From: JAGVSR01 sp963825555
GTDB lineage: Bacteria > Pseudomonadota > Alphaproteobacteria > Rhizobiales > Hyphomicrobiaceae
Assembly: GCA_963825555.1 (NCBI GenBank)
Contig: CAWGTZ010000007.1
Coordinates: 248,001-312,000, forward strand
Reading direction: 5' to 3'
DNA: 64,000 nt
This document shows, piece after piece, positions 35,567 through 45,400 of the stretch. The first letter of the stretch is position 1. Each line of letters begins with the position of its first letter. Under the pieces are notes generated by a model, which did no database searches, was not told where the DNA came from, and saw only the letters and a program-made list of their open reading frames with translations. The translations under genes and the position numbers were made by a program.

Positions 35567-36742
35567 GTGAGTACCCCTGTCATGCGTTCGAAGCGTCGGC
35601 TACCCTCTGCCTCTGCGTCCGCGTTGAAGACCGATCGCGTCGTCGTCGGCGACTGCATCGCGGAGTTGAAGAAGCTACCCTCCGAAAGCGTTGACCTTGT
35701 CTTCGCCGACCCACCCTACAATCTCCAGCTCGCCACCGAACTTCTACGCCCCAACAACACGCGGGTGGACGGCGTCGATGACGATTGGGACAAGTTCTCC
35801 TCCTTCGCCGCCTACGACGAATTCTGTCGTGCCTGGCTTGCCGAATGCCGCCGCATCCTGAAGCCCGACGGTGCCCTCTGGGTGATCGGCTCTTACCACA
35901 ACGTCTTCCGCCTCGGCGTCGCGCTACAGGATCTGGGCTTCTGGATCCAGAACGACATCATATGGCGCAAGGTCAACCCGATGCCGAACTTCCGCGGCAA
36001 GCGCTTCACGAACGCCCACGAGACACTGATTTGGGCCTCGCGCGATCAGAAGTCGCGACCGACCTTCAACTATGAAAGCCTCAAGGCGCTCAACGACGAC
36101 ATTCAGATGCGCTCCGACTGGCTGTTTCCGATCTGCGCGGGTCCCGAACGGCTGAAGGACGACGGCGGTCGCAAGGCACACCCAACGCAGAAGCCAGAAG
36201 CGCTGCTCGGCCGCGTGCTGCTCGCCACCACGAACGTGGGCGACGTCGTACTCGATCCCTTTTTCGGCACCGGCACGACGGGTGCCGTTGCCCGCCGCCT
36301 CAAGCGCAAGTGGATCGGCATCGAACGCGACGCAGACTATGCGCGCGCGGCCCGTGAGCGCATTGCCGGCGTCAAACCCCTGTCAGAAAGCGCGCTCGAT
36401 ACCGTGCGATCCAAGCGTGCCGAACCGCGCGTCCCATTCGGCACGCTTGTCGAACTCGGCATTCTGTCTGCCGGAAGCCCGCTCTACGACGAGCGCCGCC
36501 GCGTCCGCGCCGAGGTGAAGGCCGACGGCTCTCTCGCTCTGCCCGGCATGCAAGGCTCCATCCATCGCGTCGGTGCAATGGTGCAAGGCAAGGCTGCCTG
36601 CAACGGTTGGACGTTCTGGCATTTCGAACGGGAAGGTAAACTCGCGCCGATCGATCTTCTGCGTGAGACCGCCAAGACGCGTCTTGGGCTGACCAAAGGA
36701 CCGAAGACCGCACCCTCCCCCTATTTGGATGCGGCGGAATAG
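35567..36742 (+). CDS. ccrM: Cell-cycle-regulated adenine DNA methyltransferase CcrM (GANTC)
   Basis: CcrM methylates adenine in GANTC and couples transcription to the replication cycle in alphaproteobacteria. The 391-residue product has motif IV DPPYNLQL early and the SAM motif FFGTGTTG later, the order of beta-class N6-adenine methyltransferases. NPMPNFRGKRFTNAHETLIW is the family signature. The C-terminal region of about 110 residues (RAMA-like, IHRVGAMVQGKAACNGWTFWHF) is the CcrM-specific extension. The GTG at 35567 is used; ATG 35582 is the alternative. A two-component operon follows in the same direction after 90 bases. Confidence 0.93.
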   Translation: MSTPVMRSKRRLPSASASALKTDRVVVGDCIAELKKLPSESVDLVFADPPYNLQLATELLRPNNTRVDGVDDDWDKFSSFAAYDEFCRAWLAECRRILKPDGALWVIGSYHNVFRLGVALQDLGFWIQNDIIWRKVNPMPNFRGKRFTNAHETLIWASRDQKSRPTFNYESLKALNDDIQMRSDWLFPICAGPERLKDDGGRKAHPTQKPEALLGRVLLATTNVGDVVLDPFFGTGTTGAVARRLKRKWIGIERDADYARAARERIAGVKPLSESALDTVRSKRAEPRVPFGTLVELGILSAGSPLYDERRRVRAEVKADGSLALPGMQGSIHRVGAMVQGKAACNGWTFWHFEREGKLAPIDLLRETAKTRLGLTKGPKTAPSPYLDAAE

Positions 36743-36791
36743 CCACGAAAAGTTGAGCTTTCGGGAAAACTTCCCTGTGGCGCCGTGCCTT

Positions 36792-36820
36792 CGATAAGTG
36801 CAACAAAGTAACACTTATCG
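36792..36820 (+). promoter_or_regulatory. Dyad overlapping the ribosome-binding region of the sensor kinase
   Basis: CGATAAGTG (36792-36800) and CACTTATCG (36812-36820) form a perfect nine-base inverted repeat with an 11-base spacer. It ends directly at the GGAGA (36820-36824) that serves the TTG start at 36833. It could be an operator for the NarL-like regulator encoded downstream, or an RNA hairpin affecting translation start. Confidence 0.55.
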
Positions 36821-36832
36821 GAGACTTCGAAC

Positions 36833-38206
36833 TTGCGCGTATCTCTGAGGCTCGGCCTCACTCTCGCCATCGCCGCTATACTTTTCAGCACGCTCCTCAT
36901 CGGCTCCGTGCTGAATTACTGGCATGCTGACAACAAAGTCGACGTTGAGATGCGCAGCACGCTGGCGGCTGTGCAGCGGACGGTTCGCGTTGCCCTTCAG
37001 GACATCGACGGATCTCCAGGCGAACGACTGCAGGTCGAGCGCTTGATCCGCACCTTCGACGAAAGCCGGCATGTGCGTGTAGAGCTCAAGTCGGCCGACG
37101 ATCAAACGATCATGTCGTCCAAGCCTGCAGCAACGGCGGGTGACATGCCCGACTGGTTCGTCCGCCTGATCGGCCCGCACGAGGAAACCGCCATCATCGA
37201 ATGGCCCGGCGGCCGGGCGGCCGGCGAAAAAATCGTTGTAACCTCCGACCCGCGCAATGAAGTGGGCGAGGTCTGGGGAGATATCCGACTCCATCTTTCC
37301 ACACTCGCAACGTTCTGCATTCTCACCCTGGCAATACTATCCGTCCTGCTCGGCTATGCGCTGCACCCTATAGGACGGTTGCTGGACGCCTTCGAATCGA
37401 TGGGGCGGGGACGGTTGGGCGAAACGGTCCCCCTATCGGGGCCGAAAGAGATGGAGCAACTCGCAAAAGGCTTCAATCGGATGTCCGGATTGCTCAGGGA
37501 GATTGACGAGAAGAACAAAAAGCTCGACGAGCAGCTGGAGACCCTGCAGGAAGAAGAGCGCGCAAGCCTCGCTCGCGATCTCCATGACGAAGTCGGCCCC
37601 CTTCTCTTTTCGGTCGACGTCGATGCGACCACCATCCGCGATCTCGCCCAGAAGAAGAATGAAGAGAAGATCGCCGATCGGGCCGAAGCAATCCAGGATG
37701 CGGTCTCTCAGGTGAAAGAGCAGGTTCGCTCCATTCTATGGCAGTTACGGCCAGGGCTTCTGTCGGATCTTGGACTCTCCGAAGCCCTGGAAAACATGCT
37801 GGCGCCGCTCCGGGCCCGCTATCCGTCCGTGACCTTTCAGCTCGAAGTTCCCAAACGCTCCTGGCGCCCGCAGATCGATGTGGCCCTTCTGGCCATCACC
37901 CGTGAGGCCACACTCAACGCCCTGAAGCACGGCACACCCACCCGGATCGAAATTCGAATCAGGTCGAAGGACGGCCGTACCGTCGAAGCCGATATCCTCA
38001 ACGATGGCGGCACCCTGCCCGAACACGCCGCCGCAGGAAGGCTCGGCCTCGTCAGCATGGACGAACGCGCACGGCTTCTCGGTGGCCGCCTCGATATCGT
38101 CAATACGGCCGACGGGCGCGGCGTAGAAGTGAAGATTTCAATCCCTCTCAACGGCCCCGGTGCCGGTCCGGCTCAACCGATCCCATCAACAAAGACTCTT
38201 CAATAA
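36833..38206 (+). CDS. NarX/UhpB-type sensor histidine kinase (HisKA_3)
   Basis: The 457-residue inner-membrane kinase has TM1 (about 7-27), a periplasmic domain of about 130 residues without a recognised ligand fold, TM2 (about 158-177), and a HAMP linker. A coiled coil and a HisKA_3 domain follow, with phosphoacceptor H251 in ARDLHDEVGP, then an HATPase domain with N-box REATLNALKHG. The TTG start at 36833 is backed by GGAGA eight bases upstream and gives the only start before TM1. It is paired with the NarL-type regulator 14 bases downstream. The signal is unknown. Confidence 0.9.
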   Translation: MRVSLRLGLTLAIAAILFSTLLIGSVLNYWHADNKVDVEMRSTLAAVQRTVRVALQDIDGSPGERLQVERLIRTFDESRHVRVELKSADDQTIMSSKPAATAGDMPDWFVRLIGPHEETAIIEWPGGRAAGEKIVVTSDPRNEVGEVWGDIRLHLSTLATFCILTLAILSVLLGYALHPIGRLLDAFESMGRGRLGETVPLSGPKEMEQLAKGFNRMSGLLREIDEKNKKLDEQLETLQEEERASLARDLHDEVGPLLFSVDVDATTIRDLAQKKNEEKIADRAEAIQDAVSQVKEQVRSILWQLRPGLLSDLGLSEALENMLAPLRARYPSVTFQLEVPKRSWRPQIDVALLAITREATLNALKHGTPTRIEIRIRSKDGRTVEADILNDGGTLPEHAAAGRLGLVSMDERARLLGGRLDIVNTADGRGVEVKISIPLNGPGAGPAQPIPSTKTLQ

Positions 38207-38220
38207 GCGACAACACGACC

Positions 38221-38847
38221 ATGAAGCTCTTGATCATCGACGACCACGATATCGTCCGCCAGGGCGTACGCCGTTTGCTTTCTCTCCTACCGGAAGCGCA
38301 GGTCAGCGAAGCCGACAGCGCGGATGCCGGTTTCGAAGTCTATGCACGAGAACGGCCGGATGTGGTGGTCCTGGACATCAATCTGTCAGGAGGCAGCGGA
38401 TTGGAACTGCTGACCCGCCTGAGGAGCTTGGACGAAAAGTCCCGCGTCGTCATGTTTTCGATGCACGCGGACCCGGCCTATGCCAACCGCGCTTTGCGAT
38501 CGGGCGCAGTTGGCTTTGTTGGCAAGAGCGCCAGCGCCGATGAACTTATCGAAGCGGTGAAAGCCGCGGCGGAGGGCCAGCGCTACATCGACCGGCGGCT
38601 TGCCAGCGAGATGGTACTCAATCCGGTCGAGGGTGATCCGCTGAGCACGCTCACCAACCGCGAGACGGAAATCCTGCGACTGCTCGGCGAGGGCAAGAGT
38701 CTCAGCGAGATCGCAAGCACCTTCGGCATCGCCTACAAGACCGTGGCCAACACCTGCACGCGCCTGAAGGAAAAGCTCGGCGTCGAGCGCACGGCTGATC
38801 TCATCCGCATTTCGCTAGAGCGCATCAGCCCACGCACTCCATCCTGA
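38221..38847 (+). CDS. NarL/FixJ-type response regulator
   Basis: The 208-residue regulator has a receiver domain with phosphoacceptor D52 (VVVLDINLSGGSG) and a LuxR-type helix-turn-helix (about 140-205; LTNRETEILRLLGEGKSLSE, then IAYKTVANTCTRLKEKLGVE). It is the partner of the HisKA_3 kinase encoded just upstream. The dyad in front of the kinase gene is a candidate site for autoregulation. The gene converges with mutY, with only 13 bases between stop codons. Confidence 0.92.
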   Translation: MKLLIIDDHDIVRQGVRRLLSLLPEAQVSEADSADAGFEVYARERPDVVVLDINLSGGSGLELLTRLRSLDEKSRVVMFSMHADPAYANRALRSGAVGFVGKSASADELIEAVKAAAEGQRYIDRRLASEMVLNPVEGDPLSTLTNRETEILRLLGEGKSLSEIASTFGIAYKTVANTCTRLKEKLGVERTADLIRISLERISPRTPS

Positions 38848-38860
38848 CGGGGCGGCGGCC

Positions 38861-39967
38861 TTACTGCTCCTTCAATGCGTGGGAGATTATCTTGCGCATG
38901 AGGGAAGGCAGGGCCGCCTTATGAAGATCCCGCCGCGGCACCCACTGACAGCGATCGGGCTCGGCCCAGAAAGTCAACGGCATCTCTATCGGCACGATCG
39001 CGCGCATGACCTGAATCTCGAGACGGAAGTGCGTGAAGGTGTGCACCACGCCACCCGGTACGGACCACCATTCGGTCCGGACAGGAGCACCAGCCACGGC
39101 CATGTCGACGTTCAGCAGAGTATCTGACCACTGCGTCGAAGGCACCTCGAGCATCCCACCCAGCAGTCCAGCCGGAGGCCGCTTGCGCAGCAGTACCGCC
39201 CCATCCTCACGCAGGACAAGAAACGCCGTGCCGTAACGAACCGGACGTTCGACCCTCGCAACCTTTACCGGGAGCGCTTCGGCAAGACCTGATGCGTGCG
39301 CGTGGCAATCCTGCTGCAGCGGACACATGAGGCACGATGGTCGCCTTGGCGTGCAGACGGTGGCACCGAGATCCATCATGGCCTGCGCGAAATCGCCCGC
39401 TCGCCTGGCCGGGGTCAGCGTGGCAGCTAGCCGCTTGATCTCCCGCTTTGCTGAAGGCAACGGACGTTCCACGGCGAACAGGCGCGCAACCACACGTTCG
39501 ATATTTCCATCGACGGGCGTCGCTGGCGCGCCGAAGGCAATCGCGGCAATAGCTGCCGCCGTGTAGGGACCGATGCCTGGAAGCTCGAGAAGCTCAGCCT
39601 CGGTTCGCGGAAACTCACCATCCGCCCGCGCAGACACGGCCTTCGCACACGCGTGCAGATTGCGCGCGCGCGAGTAGTAGCCGAGCCCCGCCCACATCGC
39701 GAGCACGTCGTCGAGATGCGCATCGGCAAGGTCCTGCACGGTCGGCCATCGTGCGACGAACTTCTCGAAGTAGGGAATGACGGCCTTGACCGTCGTCTGC
39801 TGCAGCATGATCTCGCTCAGCCAGACCCGATAGGGGTCAGGCCGGCGGCGTCCCTTCGCCCGCCACGGCAGATCTCGACGCTCCGCGTCGTACCAAGCGA
39901 TAAGCGCTGCAACGGTATCGGGACCGGCAGGCCGGAGCGGCAATTGCTTACGAGCCACGAATTCCAC
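38861..39967 (-). CDS. mutY: A/G-specific adenine glycosylase
   Basis: MutY removes adenine paired with 8-oxoguanine. The 368-residue product has the catalytic Glu in SEIMLQQTTVKAVIPYF, the helix-hairpin-helix LPGIGPYTAAAIAAIAFG and the catalytic Asp in VDGNIERV. The iron-sulfur cluster loop has spacing C-x6-C-x2-C-x5-C (CTPRRPSCLMCPLQQDC). The C-terminal NUDIX-like 8-oxoG recognition domain is complete (from about 235). It is divergent from the DUF721 gene across about 90 bases. Confidence 0.95.
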   Translation of the reverse strand: MEFVARKQLPLRPAGPDTVAALIAWYDAERRDLPWRAKGRRRPDPYRVWLSEIMLQQTTVKAVIPYFEKFVARWPTVQDLADAHLDDVLAMWAGLGYYSRARNLHACAKAVSARADGEFPRTEAELLELPGIGPYTAAAIAAIAFGAPATPVDGNIERVVARLFAVERPLPSAKREIKRLAATLTPARRAGDFAQAMMDLGATVCTPRRPSCLMCPLQQDCHAHASGLAEALPVKVARVERPVRYGTAFLVLREDGAVLLRKRPPAGLLGGMLEVPSTQWSDTLLNVDMAVAGAPVRTEWWSVPGGVVHTFTHFRLEIQVMRAIVPIEMPLTFWAEPDRCQWVPRRDLHKAALPSLMRKIISHALKEQ

Positions 39968-40054
39968 GAAGCTCCCCCTTCGCTACAGGAGCGAATCAGC
40001 ATTGAGATGTTAAGCACGTCCTTGGGGGCTGCAAACGCACTTCAAAAAGGCACC

Positions 40055-40636
40055 ATGGCAAAACTTGACCGCACGCAGAAGACACCGCCAGCCTGGAGCA
40101 CCATCGTTCCGGGTCGCTTTCGCTCGAATGTCGCGCGCGGACGCGGCATTCCGGGCAAGGCCATCGGTGCCTTCGTACCCCAATTGACCCGCAAAGCATT
40201 CGAAAAGTTTGGCTTTTCAACGGCTTCCCTAATTGTGGACTGGCCCAAGATCGCAGGACGCGATCTAGCTCAGTACACTAGGCCGGAGCGGATCAAGTGG
40301 CCCCAACGCCATGAAAACGCAGAGATTTCCGAAGGTGACGGGGGCGGTGGCTCGGGTGCGACCTTGGTCTTGCGCGTAGACCCCGCCCGCGCGCTCGACG
40401 TGGAATACAGCGCTCGCCAGATCGTGGAGCGTATCAACGGCTATTTCGGCTACCGGGCAATAGCAGAGTTGCGTCTACTTCAGGCCCCAATCGAAGCTCG
40501 CAAGGCCCCACTTTCTGACGCCCGGACCAAACCTTCCGCTCCTGTTACCCCGCCAAAGTCCTATGGCGACGATCCGCTTGGGCAAGCACTGGCGCGGCTC
40601 GAAGCGGGCATGCGGGGCGCCAGCCGCCTCGGCTGA
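40055..40636 (+). CDS. DUF721 (DciA-like) protein
   Basis: The 193-residue product carries a DUF721 domain (about 40-150): FVPQLTRKAFEKFGFSTASL, VDWPKIAGRDLAQYTRPERI, then LVLRVDPARALDVEY, VERINGYFGYRAIAELRL. DUF721 includes DciA, which loads the replicative helicase in most bacteria lacking DnaC. The C-terminal tail contains a typical DPLGQALARL segment. The ATG at 40055 has AAAAAGG five bases upstream and is preferred to ATG 40007. Its position between mutY and the dsbA-smc block is, to my knowledge, common in this group. Confidence 0.83.
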   Translation: MAKLDRTQKTPPAWSTIVPGRFRSNVARGRGIPGKAIGAFVPQLTRKAFEKFGFSTASLIVDWPKIAGRDLAQYTRPERIKWPQRHENAEISEGDGGGGSGATLVLRVDPARALDVEYSARQIVERINGYFGYRAIAELRLLQAPIEARKAPLSDARTKPSAPVTPPKSYGDDPLGQALARLEAGMRGASRLG

Positions 40637-40819
40637 CCGAGCCTTTCCCCGGACGCCTGCCGGATTCCTCCGAAGACATCGTCGTCAGATGCCAGATGTA
40701 TTACGGCCTATTCAGTTGGCATTCAGGCGCATTTTGGCTTAATGCGGCGATGTCCGCGTGCTAACCGGCCGGTGACAAAGGTCGGGCCAGCCGCAAGGGG
40801 ACTGTATCAGGAGCCGCTC

Positions 40820-41509
40820 GTGAAGATCATGCCCGCAATGTTTCGTACCAACCCCGCCACCCGCCGCGCTACGCTTGCCGTACTTGGAGCGGGGTTTGCC
40901 GCTCTGGGGCTCAGCGCCGCCATTCAGCCGCTCATGGCAGACGCGCGCGGCCCGGCGGAAGTGCCTGTCGAAGAATTGATGAAGGCCGGCGATCTGCCCG
41001 AACTTGTTATGGGCAATGCGGACGCAAAGGTGACCATCGTCGAGTACGCCTCGATGACCTGCGGACACTGCAAGAACTTTCATACCAAGGTGCTGCCCGA
41101 GCTGAAGACCAAATACGTCGACACCGGCAAGGTGCGGCTGATCTTTCGCGAATTTCCGCTCGATGCGCGTGCCTTCGCGGGCTCAATGCTGGCGCGCTGC
41201 GCAGGCGACGAGAAAGCCCTACCCATGATTAGCGCACTGTTCGAAACGCAGGCCGATTGGGCCTATGTGAAGGAGAACCCGACGCCGAAGCTATTCGAAA
41301 TCGCCCGGCAGGCGGGGTTCACGCAGGAGAGCTTCGACAAGTGCCTGACTGACCAAGCCCTGCTTGATAAACTGACGGCCGTGCGCACGCGGGCTGCCGA
41401 GGTTTTCGGCGTCAGCGCCACGCCTACGTTCTTCATCAACGGCAATCGTTTGACCGAGGCGCCGACGGTGGAGGGCTTCGATAAGGCACTGGAACCACTG
41501 CTGAAATGA
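40820..41509 (+). CDS. DsbA-family thiol-disulfide oxidoreductase (first of tandem pair)
   Basis: The 229-residue product has an N-terminal export signal. The segment TRRATLAVLGAGFAALGLSA, with two arginines before a mild hydrophobic core, would suit the Tat or Sec route. A DsbA-type thioredoxin fold follows, with active site CGHC (81-84), the helical insertion and the cis-Pro loop SATPTFFING. The GTG at 40820 with AGGAG seven bases upstream is preferred; ATG 40829 is possible. The next dsbA-like gene overlaps its stop codon (ATGA). Whether it oxidises, reduces or isomerises cannot be told from sequence. Confidence 0.88.
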   Translation: MKIMPAMFRTNPATRRATLAVLGAGFAALGLSAAIQPLMADARGPAEVPVEELMKAGDLPELVMGNADAKVTIVEYASMTCGHCKNFHTKVLPELKTKYVDTGKVRLIFREFPLDARAFAGSMLARCAGDEKALPMISALFETQADWAYVKENPTPKLFEIARQAGFTQESFDKCLTDQALLDKLTAVRTRAAEVFGVSATPTFFINGNRLTEAPTVEGFDKALEPLLK

Positions 41510-42300
41510 CCGAACAGGCGGCACGAGGCCGAATGCTGAGAGCCTTCGTGCCGCTCTTCGCGGCCGTGACCGCGGCGGCGGGCTGCGCCAACGATCCGCC
41601 GGAGATAGCCGGTGGTCCGCAACTGGCGGCCTCCACGGAGGCTGTCTCCGGCGCCTCGACCAGCGGTTTCAATCCGTTCGTCGAGCAGCCCAGCGCCTCG
41701 GCGGGCGCACGTCAGATCATTCAGAACCCAACGCTTCAGGACGTGCTCACGCCGGGCGAACTGCCGGAAATGGCTCTGGGTCGTGCGGATGCGCCCGTCA
41801 CCATCATCAAATACGCCTCGCTCACCTGCCCGCACTGCCGCGCGTTCCACAAGAACGTGTTCCCGCAACTGAAGCGCGAGTACATCGACACGGGTAAGAT
41901 TCGGTTCGTGATCCGCGAGTTCCCGATCGGCAAAACCTCTGGCAACGCCACCATCGCGCTGCGCTGCGCGCCGCCGGACAAGTATTTTGAACTTTACGGC
42001 AAGTATCTGGAACAACAGTCCTCCTGGGTATCTCAGGAGGTCCGGCTCGACCCCATCTTCGCCATCGCGCAACAGGTGGGGATGACGCGGGCCCAGTTCG
42101 ATCAGTGCTTGCAGAATCAGGGCATGATCAATGCGCTGAAGGGCGTGAAGGATCGTGGTCGCACGCTCGGTATCATCGGGACGCCCAATTTCTTCATTCA
42201 GAACAAGCTGGTGAAGAGCACGCTCACGATGGCCGAGATCCGCAGCCAGGTCGATCCTCTGCTAGGCGGCACCACGGCGACCGTTGCGCCTGCCCGTTGA
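41506..42300 (+). CDS. DsbA-family thiol-disulfide oxidoreductase, probable lipoprotein (second of pair)
   Basis: The 264-residue product starts on the ATGA overlap with the first dsbA gene. Its signal peptide ends in a lipobox-like AAAGC (Cys27), so it may be lipid-anchored. A Ser/Ala/Pro-rich linker follows. The DsbA-like domain has active site CPHC (108-111), which is the same dipeptide as Escherichia coli DsbA and suggests a strong oxidant, and the cis-Pro loop IGTPNFFI. The two neighbours are paralogues of clearly different sequence. smc follows after about 105 bases. Confidence 0.88.
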   Translation: MTEQAARGRMLRAFVPLFAAVTAAAGCANDPPEIAGGPQLAASTEAVSGASTSGFNPFVEQPSASAGARQIIQNPTLQDVLTPGELPEMALGRADAPVTIIKYASLTCPHCRAFHKNVFPQLKREYIDTGKIRFVIREFPIGKTSGNATIALRCAPPDKYFELYGKYLEQQSSWVSQEVRLDPIFAIAQQVGMTRAQFDQCLQNQGMINALKGVKDRGRTLGIIGTPNFFIQNKLVKSTLTMAEIRSQVDPLLGGTTATVAPAR

Positions 42301-42406
42301 ACCTGGAGCGATTTGCGGGCGCGTTGATCGGGCGCATTGGCGCTGAAGCCCGTCCGGCGTTGTTTTGTGCGTTTCTCCAGTCCGAATTATCGAGATCCTT
42401 GCGTTC

Positions 42407-45400
42407 ATGAAGATCAACCGCCTTCGCCTTCTGGGCTTCAAATCATTCGTCGAGCCCACCGACCTCGTTATCGAGGCCGGGCTGACGGGTGTTGTCGGCC
42501 CCAACGGCTGCGGCAAGTCGAACCTGCTGGAAGCGCTTCGCTGGGTGATGGGGGAAACCTCGCACAAATCCATGCGCGCAGCCGCCATGGACGACGTGAT
42601 CTTTTCCGGCACCACGAGCCGGCCGGCACGCAATGCCGCCGAGGTCACCATCTTCATCGACAATGCGGAGCGTCTCGCGCCGGCTGAATTCAACGATCAG
42701 GACGTGATCGAGATCACCCGCCGCATCGAGCGGGAAGCGGGCTCGGCCTACCGGATCAACGGCAAGGATTCGCGCGCCCGCGACGTGAAGATCTTGTTCG
42801 AGGACGCCGCGACGGGTGCACGTTCCCCGGCCCTCGTGCGCCAGGGGCAGATCTCCGAAATCGTCAACGCCAAGCCCGAACAGCGCCGCCGCGTTCTCGA
42901 GGATGCCGCAGGCATCGCGGGCCTGCACAGCCGCCGCCATGAGGCGGAACTGCGGCTGAAGGCTGCCGAGAACAATCTCGCCCGTCTGGGTGACATCATG
43001 GGCGGGCTGACCTCGCAAATCGAAAGCCTGAAGCGGCAGGCCCGGCAAGCCCGGCGCTATAAGGAAATCTCGACCGACATCCGCAAAACGGAAGCGCTCG
43101 TGTACCACCTGTCTTGGGCCCAGGCCCAAGCGCACGTGGACGAGGAAGAAGGAAACCTTACAGAGGCCACGACGCGCCTGGGAATGGCAACGGAAGCGGA
43201 AGCGCGCGCACTCCGCCAGGAAGCCGACCTCGCCGAGGGTCTGCCGCCGCTGCGTGAGGCCGAAGCCGTGAAAGGTGCCGCTCTCGGCCGGCTCAAGATC
43301 GAGCAGGAAGCTTTCGAGAAAGAAGCCGAACGCCAGCACCGCCGCACCGAGGAACTGAAGAACCGGCAAACGCAGCTGGAGAAGGACATCGCACGAGAAT
43401 CGCATGCGATCTCGGAAGCCCGCGACGTGCTGGCCCGCCTCGACACAGAACTCGTGTCGCTCTCCGAAACAGAAGAAGGCGCCGCGGCTGCCGAGGAGCG
43501 CGCGACAGCGGAGCTGGCGGATCTCGAAAAGAAGCTCGAAACCGCCGAAGCCAATCTGGCCGATATAACGCACCGCGCCGCCGAGCAGCGCGCGCGCCGC
43601 CGCAGCCTGGAAATCGCCGTGGGCGAACGCCGCGAGGCGATCGTGCGGCTCGAAAAACAGGCCGCTGCTCTGGAAGCCCAGACACGGGAAATCCAGGGCC
43701 GCGCGCCCGACGTGGTCGAACTCTCCGAGACGACCGAGAAGGGCCAGCAGCTGACTGATCGCTCCGCGCGCCTGGAACAGGAAATCCACGTCGCCGAGCA
43801 GCGCGTCACTATGGCAGCTGAAGCCGCAGCCCACCACCGCGACGAGGCCGCCTCAGCGCGCCTTCTACTGTCGACGCTGAAGACCGAACGCGAGACGCTC
43901 GCCAAGCTTTTGATCCCGGTACGCGAGGATGATCTGCCGCCCATCGTCGATGCCCTGAGTGTCACGCCGGGGTACGAAGCAGCGCTCGGCGCTGCACTGG
44001 GCGAGGATCTGACCGCGCCCATCGCCGACGATGCGCCCGTGCACTGGCGCCTGCTCCATATCGAAACCATCGATCCGGCGTTGCCGGCGGGCGTTGAGCC
44101 GCTGAGCCGCTACGTGGACGCACCACCGGAACTGCAGCGTCGGCTATCGCAGATCGGCGTCGTCTCCCAGGAGGACGGCCCCGAACTCCAAAAGCATCTC
44201 GCCTCCGGACAACGTCTCGTCAGCGTCGAAGGCGACCTTTGGCGGTGGGATGGCTACGTGGCGACCAGCGGTGGGACGACGCTCACCGCGCAACGCCTGG
44301 CCGAGCGCAACCGCATGGCCGAGATCGAGGAACGCGAGGTCGCGGCGCGTGAGGCCGCCAGCTCGCTTCTCGATGCGGAAAACGCCGCCGCCGAAGCCCA
44401 TGCCACAGCCCAGAACGAAGAGCGCCTCCTGCGCGCGGATTGGCGCAAGACACAAGCGGAACTCGGTGAAACCCGCAACCGACTGACGGTCATCGAGCGG
44501 CAGGCGCGTGAGACGGAAGCCAAGCTCGCGGCCGTCGCCGAGGCGAAGCAGCGGCTTGCCGCCGAATTCGCAGAGGCCCGCGAGCGGCTTGCCGAAACGG
44601 AGGCAACCCGCGACGAGGAAGTCAAGGCGGAGAACCTGGAGCCCGTCGCCAATGCCGCGCACGAGACGGCGCAAGCCGCCCGCCGCGCCGCCGGTGAGGC
44701 CCGCAGCCGCCTGCAGTCCCTGAGGCGCGAGCGTCAACTCAACGCCGAACGGAAAAAGGCGATAGAGACCGACCGCGATCGTTGGTCCAACCGCCAACAT
44801 GGCGCCGAACAACAGATCGCAAACCTGGAAAGCCGCCTGACCGAGACCCGGGAAGAGCTGGAAACCCTGGCCGATCTGCCGGCCCAGATCGCAGAACGGC
44901 GCAGCACGCTGCTGTCCGCCATTAGTGCGGCCGAAGCCGAGCGTCAGCACGCGGCCGACGCTCTGGCTGCGGCCGAGACAACCCTGCGCAATGCCGTACA
45001 GGCGCTGCGGGCAGCCCATCAGCAGGTCGCGGAAGGGCGCGAGGCTCGTGCCCGTATCGAGGCCAAGCTGGAAGGTGCCCGCACGCGGCGCCAGGACGAG
45101 GCGCGCCGGATCCGCGAAACTTTCGAAGTGGCACCCGAGAACTGCCTCGCGCTGGCGGGCCTCGAATCAGGCGGCGCCCTCCCGGCACTCCCCGACATCG
45201 ATCGTCAGTTGCAGAGGCTCAAAGCCGATCGCGAACGGCTCGGCGGCGTAAACCTGCAGGCCGACGAGGAATTGACCGTCCTTCTCGCCCAGGTTGCTTC
45301 CATGGAGACGGAGAAGGCCGACGTGGAACAGGCCGTTGCCAAGCTGCGCGCCGCCATCGGGCAGTTGAACCGCGAGGGCAAGAAACGCCTGGAAGAGGCT

